Source: Arenimonas sp. (lineage in GTDB: Bacteria > Pseudomonadota > Gammaproteobacteria > Xanthomonadales > Xanthomonadaceae). Taken from it: DNA of 64,000 bases. The notes beneath the pieces were generated by a model that saw only the letters and a list, made by a program, of their open reading frames with translations, did no database searches and was not told the DNA's origin. The stretch is taken from positions 1 to 64,000 of the forward strand of contig JAPLSJ010000030.1 of NCBI GenBank assembly GCA_026398695.1, read 5' to 3'. Position 1 is the stretch's first letter. Every line of letters begins with the position of its first letter. Positions 28,424-36,264 of the stretch are shown piece after piece. The translations under genes were made by a program, and so were the position numbers.

Positions 28424-29167
28424 ATGGCCGACATCGACCTGGCGATCATCGGCGGCACCGGTGTGTATCGGCTGGCGTCGCTGGAAGGGTCCGAAGCGGT
28501 GCAGGGCGACACCCCGTACGGCGCGCCCTCGGGGCCCGTGCGCGTGGGCCGCCTGGCCGGGCGCCGCGTGGCCTTCCTCGCGCGCCACGGCGAAGGCCAT
28601 TCGCTGCCGCCGCACCGGGTGAACTACCGCGCCAACCTCTGGCAGCTCAAGGCGCTCGGCGCGCAGCGCGTGCTGGCGATCAACACCGTGGGCGGCATCA
28701 CCGAGCGCTTCGGCCCGCGCGTGCTGGCCTTGCCCGACCAGCTCATCGACTACACCTGGGGCCGCGCCTCGAGCTTCTGGGACGGCGAGGGCGGCGAAGT
28801 GCTGCACGTGGACTTCGGCGATCCGTACACGCCTTCGCTGCGGCAGGCCGTACGCGAAGCGGCGGCGCGCTCGGGCACCGCGCTGGTGGACGGCGGCTGC
28901 TACGGCGCCACCCAGGGGCCGCGGCTGGAAACGCGCGCCGAGATCGCCCGCATGCTCCGCGACGGCTGCGACCTGGTCGGCATGACCGGCATGCCCGAGG
29001 CAGGCCTGGCGCGCGAGCTGGGCCTGGACTACGCCTGCCTGGCGGTGGTGGCCAACTGGGCCGCCGGCTGCGGCGACGATGCCGAGATCACCCTGGCCGA
29101 AGTGCTGGCCAACGTCGAAGCGGCGAGCGTGGGCTTGCCGCGCCTGCTCGACGCCCTGCTTGGCTGA
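28424..29167 (+). CDS. S-methyl-5'-thioinosine phosphorylase
   Basis: A 247-residue member of the PNP/MTAP phosphorylase family. Family motifs are IIGGTGVYRL, LARHGEGHSLPPHRVNYRANLWQLK and INTVGGITERFGP with GMTGMPEAGLARELGL. Where adenine-specific MTA phosphorylases have a TDYD-type motif with two Asp, this protein has ANWAAG, fitting a 6-oxopurine substrate, as in the P. aeruginosa enzyme PA3004. It would split methylthioinosine into hypoxanthine and methylthioribose-1-phosphate. The adjacent hpt supports this reading. A purine nucleoside phosphorylase role is the main alternative. Confidence 0.85.
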   Translation: MADIDLAIIGGTGVYRLASLEGSEAVQGDTPYGAPSGPVRVGRLAGRRVAFLARHGEGHSLPPHRVNYRANLWQLKALGAQRVLAINTVGGITERFGPRVLALPDQLIDYTWGRASSFWDGEGGEVLHVDFGDPYTPSLRQAVREAAARSGTALVDGGCYGATQGPRLETRAEIARMLRDGCDLVGMTGMPEAGLARELGLDYACLAVVANWAAGCGDDAEITLAEVLANVEAASVGLPRLLDALLG

Positions 29168-29173
29168 CGCACG

Positions 29174-30385
29174 TTGAAGATCGCGATCGTCGGTTATGGC
29201 ACCGGAGGCCAGGCGGCGGCGCTGGCGCTGTCGCGCGACGGGCATGCGGTCGAGGTGTTTGAACAGGCGGAACAGCTGCGGCCGATCGGCGCCGGTTTCC
29301 TGCTGCAGCCCACGGGGCTGGCGGTGCTCTGGGAGCTTGGCCTGCTGGACCAGGCGCTGGCCCAGGGGCGTCGCATCCATCGCCTGCACGGCGAGAACGC
29401 CGCCGGCCGGTGCGTGATGGACATGCGGTACGAAGGGCTGGACGCGCGGCTGTTCGGGCTGGGCATGCAGCGTTCGTCGCTGTTCGAGATCCTGCGCGAT
29501 GCGTGGGAGGGCCACGCGGACGTGCACACGGGCACGCGCATCGTCGCCATCGAGGACGAGGGCCGGCGCCTGCGCGACGCGGCGGGCGCCACGCACGGGC
29601 CGTTCGACCTGGTGGTGGTGGCCGACGGCGCGGCGTCGAAGCTGCGTGCCGCGGTGGGTGAGCCGCGGTTGGACAGGCCGTATCCCTGGGGTGCGCTCTG
29701 GTGCCTGTTGCCCGAAGGGCAATGGCCCTGGCCCGGCGAACTGCGCCAGCGCTACCGGCAGGCGCGGCAGATGGCGGGGTTCCTGCCGGTGGGCGGCCGC
29801 CCGGGCGACCCGACGCCGATGCTGAGTTTCTTCTGGAGCCTGCCGGCGGCGGAGCTCGGGCAGTGGGACGTGGAAGGGCTGCCCGCGTGGCAGGCCCGTG
29901 TCAGCGCGCTGTGGCCGCAGTGCGCGCCCTGGGTCCAGGGCATCACCGAAGCGGGACAGCTGGCGCGCGCGGTCTATCGCGATGCCATTCCCGCGGCGTG
30001 GTCACGCGGGCGGGTGGCGCTGCTGGGTGATGCCGCCCACGCCATGAGCCCGCAGCTGGGGCAGGGCGTGAACATGGCCTTGATGGATGCGCTGGCGCTG
30101 CGTGACGCGCTGCGCGCCCACGACGACCTGGGGCTGGCCCTGGCCGACTATGGCCGCGGCCGTCGCGCGCACGTGGCGGTGTACCAGTTCTGGAGCCGTT
30201 GGCTGACGCCGCTGTTCCAGTCCCGCCTGGACGCGGTGGCGGGATTGCGCGACCTCACCTTCCTGCCGCTGGGCACGATGCCCGGCGGGCGCGGCCAGAT
30301 GCTTCGCGTCCTCACCGGCACGCAGCGCGGCTGGTTCGGCCGCCTCGCACTCCCCCCCGCCTTCCTCACCCGCTTGCAGGGATAA
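29174..30385 (+). CDS. FAD-dependent monooxygenase
   Basis: A 403-residue flavoprotein of the UbiH/PHBH aromatic monooxygenase group. The N-terminal Rossmann motif is IVGYGTGGQAAALAL, followed by E of the ribose-binding strand (VEVFEQAEQ). The second FAD motif is RVALLGDAAHAMSPQLGQGVNMALMDA. The mid DG motif is LVVVADGAASKLR. The substrate is unknown; it is not near ubiquinone genes. TTG is the start and lies 6 bases after the phosphorylase stop, so it is the last gene of the operon. A large palindrome starts at the base after its stop codon. Confidence 0.85.
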   Translation: MKIAIVGYGTGGQAAALALSRDGHAVEVFEQAEQLRPIGAGFLLQPTGLAVLWELGLLDQALAQGRRIHRLHGENAAGRCVMDMRYEGLDARLFGLGMQRSSLFEILRDAWEGHADVHTGTRIVAIEDEGRRLRDAAGATHGPFDLVVVADGAASKLRAAVGEPRLDRPYPWGALWCLLPEGQWPWPGELRQRYRQARQMAGFLPVGGRPGDPTPMLSFFWSLPAAELGQWDVEGLPAWQARVSALWPQCAPWVQGITEAGQLARAVYRDAIPAAWSRGRVALLGDAAHAMSPQLGQGVNMALMDALALRDALRAHDDLGLALADYGRGRRAHVAVYQFWSRWLTPLFQSRLDAVAGLRDLTFLPLGTMPGGRGQMLRVLTGTQRGWFGRLALPPAFLTRLQG

Positions 30386-30452
30386 CGTACCAGGTACATT
30401 TTCATCGTCGATGAGACTGCGTCTCAGCGACGATGAAAATGTACCTGGTACG
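30386..30452. repeat. 67-base near-perfect palindrome with 25-base arms
   Basis: Left arm 30386-30410 and right arm 30428-30452 are perfect inverse complements of 25 bases (the arm starts CGTACCAGGTACATTTTC). Between them TGAGAC-TGC-GTCTCA forms a second small inverted repeat, so the whole segment can fold as one hairpin with a single mismatched pair. It lies between two convergent genes, directly after the FAD monooxygenase stop. There is no T-run after either arm, so it is not a standard terminator. No ORF is present. Confidence 0.9.
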
Positions 30453-30463
30453 AATTCACGGAT

Positions 30464-32221
30464 TCAGTGGTTGAACTGGAGGCGGGCGAGTTCGGCGTAG
30501 AGGCCGCCCTGGGCCAACAGCTCGGCGTGCGTGCCCTGGGCGACGATGCGGCCCTTGTCCATCACCACGATGCGGTCGGCCTGCAGCACGGTGGCCAGGC
30601 GGTGGGCGATCACCAGCGTGGTGCGGCCGTGCATCAGCCGTTCCAGCGCCTGCTGCACGGCACGTTCGCTTTGCGCGTCCAGTGCGCTGGTGGCTTCGTC
30701 GAGCAGCAGCACCGGTGCGTCCTTGAGCAATGCGCGGGCAATGGCCAGGCGCTGCTGCTGGCCGCCGGAAAGGCGGGCGCCGCGTTCGCCCAGCTCGCTG
30801 TCGTAGCCCTGCGGCAGGTCCACCAGGAACTCATGCGCCTCGGCGCTGCGCGCGGCGGCTTCGATCTGCGCGGCGTCGGCCTCCAGGCGGCCGTAGCGGA
30901 TGTTCTCGCGCGCGGTGGCGCCGAAGATCACCGGGTCCTGCGGCACCAGCGCCACCTGGCGGCGCAGCGCCTCGGGATCGAGCTGGCGCAGGTCCACGCC
31001 GTCCAGCGTGACCTGGCCGGCCTCGGGGTCGTGGAAGCGCAGCAGCAGCTGGAACACCGTGCTCTTGCCGGCACCCGAGGGCCCGACCAGCGCCACCGTT
31101 TCACCCGGCTCCACCGTCAGGCTGAAATCGTCCAGCGCCGCCGTGTCGGGCCGCGTGGGGTAATGGAAGCGCACGCCCTGCATGGCGATGCGCCCCTGCA
31201 GCGGCACCGGCAGCGCGGCCGGCTGCGCCGGGATCGCCAGCACCGAGCGCTCCTGCAGCAGTTCGTTGATGCGCGACATGCCGCCCGCCGCGCGCTGCAC
31301 TTCGGCCCAGACTTCGGTGAGCGCACCGACCGAGCCCGCGCCCAGCATCGCGTACAGCAGGAACTGCCCCAGCGTGCCGGCCGTGAGTTCGCCCGAGACG
31401 ACGTTCTTCGCGCCCACCCACAGCACCGCCGTGATCGAGCCGAACACCAGCACCACCACGATGGCCGTGAGCATCGCCTGCAGGCGGATGCGCTTGCGCG
31501 CCGTGCCCAGCGCGACAATGACGGCGTCGCCGAAACGTTCGCGCTCGTAGTCCTCGCGTGCGTAGCTTTGCACCGTATGCATGGCGCCCAGGGTTTCGCC
31601 GGCGCGCGCGTTGGCGTCGGCCACGCGGTCCTGGCTGTCCTTGGCCACGCCGCGCACGCGGCGGCCCGACAGCACCATCGGCAGCACCACCAGCGGGATG
31701 CCCAGCAGGGCATACAGCGCCAGGCGCGGGCTGGTGACCGCCAGCATCACCGCGCTGCCCACCACCGTGATGCCGCTGCGCAGCGCCACCGACATGCTCG
31801 ACCCCACCACGCTGCGCAGCAGCTCGGTGTCGGCCGACAGCCGCGACAGCAGCTCGCCCGTGCGCGTCCTTTCGAAGAAGGCCTGGTCGAGCGACAGCAG
31901 GTGGCCGTAGAGCTTGCGCCGCAGGTCGGCGATCACGCGCTCGCCCAGCAGCGATACGAAATAGAAACGCGCCGCCGTCGCCAGCGCCAGCACCACGGCC
32001 ACCACCAGCATCAGCGCGAACCACTTGTCGACCGAATTGCCGGCCGCGAAGCCCTCGTCGATCATGTATTTCACCGCCACCGGCAGCGTCAGCGTGGCGC
32101 CCGACGACAGCGCCAGCGCGGCCAGCCAGCTGGCCAGCAGCGGACGGTGCGGACGCAGGAAGGGCAGCAGGCCGCGCAGCGAATTGACCGGCGGTTTGGA
32201 GGCGGCGGCGTCGTCGCTCAT
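30464..32221 (-). CDS. ABC transporter, fused membrane and ATPase domains (MsbA-like)
   Basis: A 585-residue half-transporter of the exporter type. Six membrane helices (about residues 25-300) come first, with the EYERERFG-type coupling region. The ATPase domain has Walker A GPSGAGKST, signature LSGGQQQRLAIARAL and Walker B VLLLDEATSALD, ending in the H-loop VIAHRLATV. Sequence resembles the MsbA/multidrug exporter group; the substrate cannot be told. Its ATG overlaps the stop of the IMPACT gene by 4 bases, so it is the last gene of the ECF/VWA operon. Confidence 0.92.
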   Translation of the reverse strand: MSDDAAASKPPVNSLRGLLPFLRPHRPLLASWLAALALSSGATLTLPVAVKYMIDEGFAAGNSVDKWFALMLVVAVVLALATAARFYFVSLLGERVIADLRRKLYGHLLSLDQAFFERTRTGELLSRLSADTELLRSVVGSSMSVALRSGITVVGSAVMLAVTSPRLALYALLGIPLVVLPMVLSGRRVRGVAKDSQDRVADANARAGETLGAMHTVQSYAREDYERERFGDAVIVALGTARKRIRLQAMLTAIVVVLVFGSITAVLWVGAKNVVSGELTAGTLGQFLLYAMLGAGSVGALTEVWAEVQRAAGGMSRINELLQERSVLAIPAQPAALPVPLQGRIAMQGVRFHYPTRPDTAALDDFSLTVEPGETVALVGPSGAGKSTVFQLLLRFHDPEAGQVTLDGVDLRQLDPEALRRQVALVPQDPVIFGATARENIRYGRLEADAAQIEAAARSAEAHEFLVDLPQGYDSELGERGARLSGGQQQRLAIARALLKDAPVLLLDEATSALDAQSERAVQQALERLMHGRTTLVIAHRLATVLQADRIVVMDKGRIVAQGTHAELLAQGGLYAELARLQFNH

Positions 32222-32820
32222 TCGGGGTTTTTCTCGAGGGAATGCAGGCTGGCGGCGCCGCGGCTCAGGTCACGCAGCCGGTCCGCCAGTCCAGCATAGC
32301 TGGAGGCGGGCAGGCGCAAACGCAAGTGCAGCCCGTGCTCGTCGAAGGATACGCCGAGCTTTTGCGCGCCCGTGCTGTCCAGCAATCCGTGCACCGCGCC
32401 CGACAGCGCGAAGTCGCAGGCCAGCGTGGCTTCCCGCCAATCCACCAGCTCCCGGCGCGCCGCGGTGCGCAGGCATTCGGCCGCCGCGCCGCCATAGGCC
32501 CGCACCAGGCCGCCGACGCCCAGGTTGGTGCCGCCGTACCAGCGGGTCACCACCACCACCACCTGGTCGACGCCCTGGCCTTCGATGGCGGCCAGGATGG
32601 GGCGGCCGGCGCTGCCGCCCGGCTCGCCGTCGTCGCTGGAGCGGTACTGGGCGCCGATGCGGTAAGCCCAGCAGTTGTGCGTGGCGTCGGCGTCGGACAC
32701 CTGCTGCAGCCATGCCATCGCGGCATCGGGGCTTTCGATGGGGCAGGCGCGGGCGAGGAACCGGCTCTTGCGCGCCTCGAGCGCAAACTGCGCCGGGCCG
32801 GCCAGCGTTTCCAGCGCCAT
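32218..32820 (-). CDS. YigZ/IMPACT family protein
   Basis: A 200-residue protein of the YigZ/IMPACT family. The N-terminal domain has the motif SDDGEPGGSAGRPILAAIEG and RWYGGTNLGVGGLVRAYGGAA, which are diagnostic. The C-terminal DUF1949-like ferredoxin fold is less conserved. Function is unclear (IMPACT in eukaryotes regulates GCN2); E. coli YigZ is of unknown role. It overlaps the upstream single-span protein gene by one base and the downstream ABC gene by four. Confidence 0.92.
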   Translation of the reverse strand: MALETLAGPAQFALEARKSRFLARACPIESPDAAMAWLQQVSDADATHNCWAYRIGAQYRSSDDGEPGGSAGRPILAAIEGQGVDQVVVVVTRWYGGTNLGVGGLVRAYGGAAAECLRTAARRELVDWREATLACDFALSGAVHGLLDSTGAQKLGVSFDEHGLHLRLRLPASSYAGLADRLRDLSRGAASLHSLEKNPE

Positions 32821-33821
32821 CAGCGCAACGAGGCCAGGTCGCTGGGGATCGGCGCGTCGGGATGGGCCTTGAGGAACAGGCGCAGGCTGGTGCGCGCACC
32901 CGCGGCGTCGCCCTGGCGACGGCGTTCGCGCACGCGATCGAGCCAGGCGTCGGGCGCGAGCCTGGCGTCATCGGCCACGGGCGGGAGGATGGCGGCTTGC
33001 CCGACCATGTCGGCCATGGCCTCGGCGCTGGCCGGTGCGGCAGGCGCAGGCGCAGGCGCAGGCGCCGCCATCGCCGCAGGCGCCACGGGTGCCGACTCAT
33101 TGAGGGCGCCCGATGCCGCCGCAGCGCCGCTGGCCGCGGATTCCTCGCGGGCCTGCGCCTGCGCCGAGGCCTTGGCCTGCGCGCGCCGTGCGAAGGCTTC
33201 CTGGTGCATGCGACGCGCCTGGTCGTTGTCTTCGCTGCGCAGGCGGCTTTCGCTTTCTTCGACGACGGCCGCGGGGGCGACGGCGTCCATGGTGACGCCC
33301 GGGACGGCCATTTCAGCGGCCGGCTCGGGTGCCGGTGCGGCGGCCTGCGGTACGGGGAACGCTTCGGGCTCGCGCGGCGGCGGCGGTGCCGGCGGCGGCG
33401 GGGGCGCCGGCACGCCACGCGCGGGGCGCTGCAGCGACGGTGGCGGGGCGGCCGGCGGCGGCACGGCCTGGTCGGGTTCGACCAGGTCCACGCTCAGGCG
33501 CTCGCGCGCCGGCGGCAGGGGTTTGGCGGCTTCGGCGGCCGAGGCCGGCGCCGACTCCGGCTGCAGCGGCGGGCGCAGCTGCACGCCGATGCCCACGGCC
33601 AGCACCGCCGCGGCGGCGGTGCCGATGGCCCAGGTGGGCAGCCAGCGCAGGCCCGCGGGCGGCTTGCGCCGTCCCGGGGCCACCGCGTCGGTTGCGGCGC
33701 GCAGGATCGCGGCGTCCATGCTGGCTGGGGGCTCACCGGCCGGCAGGGCGCGCAATACCCGGGCCAGGGCGATCTCGTCGTCCTGGAGCGGGTGCTTGCG
33801 CGGGTCCTGCGGCTGGGTCAC
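32820..33821 (-). CDS. Single-span, Pro/Ala-rich protein, possible anti-sigma factor
   Basis: A 333-residue protein I do not recognise. It has a short cytoplasmic N-terminus (DDEIALARVLRALPAGEPPASMDAAILRAA), one membrane segment at about residues 63-82 (TWAIGTAAAAVLAVGIGVQL), then ~170 residues dominated by Pro, Ala and Glu, and a C-terminal region (LDRVRERRRQGDAAGARTSLRLFLKAHPDAPIPSDL) that resembles a helical repeat. N-terminal helix plus single span, encoded after an ECF sigma gene, is the form of an anti-sigma factor, but the zinc motif HxxxCxxC is absent. I propose this role only as a hypothesis. Confidence 0.6.
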   Translation of the reverse strand: MTQPQDPRKHPLQDDEIALARVLRALPAGEPPASMDAAILRAATDAVAPGRRKPPAGLRWLPTWAIGTAAAAVLAVGIGVQLRPPLQPESAPASAAEAAKPLPPARERLSVDLVEPDQAVPPPAAPPPSLQRPARGVPAPPPPPAPPPPREPEAFPVPQAAAPAPEPAAEMAVPGVTMDAVAPAAVVEESESRLRSEDNDQARRMHQEAFARRAQAKASAQAQAREESAASGAAAASGALNESAPVAPAAMAAPAPAPAPAAPASAEAMADMVGQAAILPPVADDARLAPDAWLDRVRERRRQGDAAGARTSLRLFLKAHPDAPIPSDLASLR

Positions 33822-33831
33822 GTCGATGGCT

Positions 33832-35565
33832 TCACTGTTGGCTGATCACGACCGCGGGGTCGTGCGTGGGGTCGAGGCTGCGGGCCTGCGCCACCAGCTG
33901 CAGGAACTCGCCGCGGTAGCCCCAAGTGTCCTCGCCGCGGGCGCCGCGCGCCAGCGCTTCCACCTGGTCCCAGGTGTAACCGTTGGTGTTGGCGCCGCCG
34001 CGCAGCAGGTCCGCGTAGGCCGCCACCGCCGCCGCGAAGCGCAGGCTTTCGCCCGCCTCGGCGCGGATGTCGCGGCGCGTCACCGGGCGCTCCATCAGCA
34101 CGCTGCGGGGATGGCCGGGCAGCTTGTAGCGCAGCTTGAGGTGCGCCAGTTCGGCGCCCGCGCCGGGCATCGGCTGCGTGCCGGCGTAGCGCAGTGGATC
34201 GGAGGCCTCGCCGCCCGAGCCCACCAGGCTGATCTCGTAGATCGCGGTGACGTCGTGGCCGGCGCCGATGTCGCCCGCGTCCACCTGGTCGTTGTTGAAG
34301 TCCTCGCGCGCCAGCTGGCGGTTTTCGTAGCCGATCAACCGGTATTCGGCCACCGTGGCGGGATTGAACTCGACCTGGATCTTCACGTCGCTGGCAATGG
34401 TGAGCAGGGTGGAGGTCATTTCCTCGACCAGCACCTTGCGGCCTTCCATCAGGTTGTCGATGTAGGCGTGGTTGCCGTCGCCCAGGTCGGCCAGCTGTTC
34501 GGCCATGGCCTCGTTGTAGTTGCCCTGGCCAAAGCCCAGCGTGGTGAGCGCGATGCCGGCCTCGCGGCCCTGCTCGACCTTGGTCTCGAGCGCGCGCTGG
34601 TCGTACACGCCCACGTTGAAGTCGCCGTCGGTGGCCATCACCACGCGGTTCACGCCGCCGTCGATGTAGGCCTGTCGGGCCATGGCGTAGGCGAGGTCGA
34701 TGCCTTCGCCGCCGTTGGTGGAGCCGCCGGCCTCGAGCCGGCCCAGCGCGTCGAGGATTTCGCCGTGGCGGTCGCCCGGGGTGGGCGGCAACACCAGGCC
34801 GGCGCTGCCGGCGTACACCACGATGCTCACGCGGTCCTGAGCGCGCAGGCGCGGCACCAGCTGGCGGAAGCTTTCCTTGAGCAGCGGCAGCTTGTCGGCG
34901 TCGGCCATCGAGCCAGACGTGTCGATCAGGAACACCAGGTTGGATGCCGGGATCTCGCTGCGCTCCACGTCATAACCCTGGATGCCGACCTGCAGCAGCA
35001 GGCGCTTGGCATTCCAGGGCGCCGGCGCCAGCGCGGTGGTGACCTCGAAGGGCTGGCGGCGGTTGGCCGGACCGGCGAACCCGTAGTCGAAGTAATTGAC
35101 CATTTCCTCGACCCGCACCGCATCCTTGGGCGGCAGCTGGCCCTGGGCCAGCATGCGGCGCACGTTGCTGTAGCTGCCGGTGTCGACGTCGATGGAGAAG
35201 GTGGACACCGGCTGCTCGGCGGTTCGGACGATGCCGTTGTCCTCGAACTCGGCGTAACGCTCGGTGTTGGCCTCCTGCGCGGGCACGCTGGCGGGTGCGA
35301 CCAGCCGGGCCTGCGGCACGGACGAGGGTTCGTAGGCGGCCATCGGCGCCGGCGGCGGGGGAGGCGCGATCAATGGCACGACGCTGCTTGCCTCTGCGCG
35401 GATGCGCTGGGCAACGGCTTCATCGGCAATGGCCTGGTGGGCGCCGACGGCATCGGCGGCGACATCCGTTTCGGCCGTGGCCGGGACGGGCTTGGTTTCT
35501 TCGGCCTGGCGGGCACAGCCGGCGGCGACGGCGAGGGCAAGGCAGCTGATCAGCAACGGACGCAT
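33832..35565 (-). CDS. VWA-domain lipoprotein (YfbK-like)
   Basis: A 577-residue lipoprotein. The signal peptide ends with the lipobox VAAGC (Cys17), then a Pro-rich linker, a conserved pre-domain (STFSIDVDTGSYSNVRRML, VRVEEMVNYFDYGF), a von Willebrand A domain with the metal-site motif DTSGSM at residues 215-220, and a C-terminal DUF3520-type region ending VISQQ. The start at 35565 has AGGAG upstream; the tracked start at 35634 overlaps the ECF stop (ATGA) but puts 23 residues in front of the signal peptide. It follows an ECF sigma gene and precedes a single-span protein, suggesting an envelope-sensing module. Confidence 0.9.
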   Translation of the reverse strand: MRPLLISCLALAVAAGCARQAEETKPVPATAETDVAADAVGAHQAIADEAVAQRIRAEASSVVPLIAPPPPPAPMAAYEPSSVPQARLVAPASVPAQEANTERYAEFEDNGIVRTAEQPVSTFSIDVDTGSYSNVRRMLAQGQLPPKDAVRVEEMVNYFDYGFAGPANRRQPFEVTTALAPAPWNAKRLLLQVGIQGYDVERSEIPASNLVFLIDTSGSMADADKLPLLKESFRQLVPRLRAQDRVSIVVYAGSAGLVLPPTPGDRHGEILDALGRLEAGGSTNGGEGIDLAYAMARQAYIDGGVNRVVMATDGDFNVGVYDQRALETKVEQGREAGIALTTLGFGQGNYNEAMAEQLADLGDGNHAYIDNLMEGRKVLVEEMTSTLLTIASDVKIQVEFNPATVAEYRLIGYENRQLAREDFNNDQVDAGDIGAGHDVTAIYEISLVGSGGEASDPLRYAGTQPMPGAGAELAHLKLRYKLPGHPRSVLMERPVTRRDIRAEAGESLRFAAAVAAYADLLRGGANTNGYTWDQVEALARGARGEDTWGYRGEFLQLVAQARSLDPTHDPAVVISQQ

Positions 35566-35630
35566 GGGGTGGCTCCTGTTGGGGGTGGCCACTCCTTCAA
35601 CGCGCCGGTCCGCGGAACGGGGTTGGCCGA

Positions 35631-36179
35631 TCATGGCCGCAGCCTCGCGCGCAGCTTGTCCATGGCGTAGCGCAGCCGGGACTTGACGGTTTCGCGGCCC
35701 ACGCCGGTGATTTCACCGATCTCCTCCAGGCTCAGCTCCTGCTCCAGCCGCAGCAGCACCACCTCCCGCTGGTCGTCGGGCAGTACCTCCAGCGCCAGCT
35801 GCAGGCGGCGGCGCTCTTCGAAGGCCGACAGCGTGCGCTCGGGCGTCTCCGGGTCGGGCACGCGCTCGGCCAGTTCGGCGGCGTCGTCGGGCGCGCTGGG
35901 GCGGTGCTGCCTGGCCCGCCAGTGGTCGGTCACCCGGTTGTGGGCGATCTGGTAGAGCCAGGTCGCGAACTTCGCCTCGGGGCGGTAGCGGTCACGCGCG
36001 GTGATCACCCGTTGCCAGGTGTCCTGGAAAAACTCCTCGGCCAGGCCCTGGTCGCGCAGCTGGCGCTGGAGGTGGCGGAACAGCGGGCCACGATGGCGGG
36101 CGTAAAGCACCTGGAACGCGGTGGCGTCGCCGGCCCCGTAGGCCAGCATCAATTCCTCGTCGGTGGGCTCCGCCTGCAT
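35631..36179 (-). CDS. ECF-family RNA polymerase sigma factor
   Basis: A 182-residue sigma-70 family factor. Region 2 has AFQVLYARHRGPLFRHLQRQLRDQGLAEEFFQDTWQRVITARDRY; region 4 has LPDDQREVVLLRLEQELSLEEIGEITGVGRETVKSRLRYAMDKLR. I choose ATG 36179 (MQAEPTDEEL), which begins region 2 at the usual place; the tracked start at 36230 adds 17 unusual residues. It is followed by a VWA lipoprotein and a possible anti-sigma protein, so it probably controls this operon. It is divergent from the CHASE-GGDEF gene. Confidence 0.92.
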   Translation of the reverse strand: MQAEPTDEELMLAYGAGDATAFQVLYARHRGPLFRHLQRQLRDQGLAEEFFQDTWQRVITARDRYRPEAKFATWLYQIAHNRVTDHWRARQHRPSAPDDAAELAERVPDPETPERTLSAFEERRRLQLALEVLPDDQREVVLLRLEQELSLEEIGEITGVGRETVKSRLRYAMDKLRARLRP

Positions 36180-36264
36180 GCCCGGAAGCCTACGGGCTTT
36201 CAAGGTGGCGGTGAAGCCAAGCCCGCTCATCTCCGGGTGGGGGTTGGGGGTGTAAATTGCCGCG

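Noticed and set aside
30386-30452. Palindrome as a bidirectional intrinsic terminator
   Set aside because: No T-run follows either arm, so I list it as a repeat instead.
32242-35670. 1142-residue plus-strand ORF
   Set aside because: Antisense shadow of the IMPACT, single-span and VWA genes; no family resemblance.
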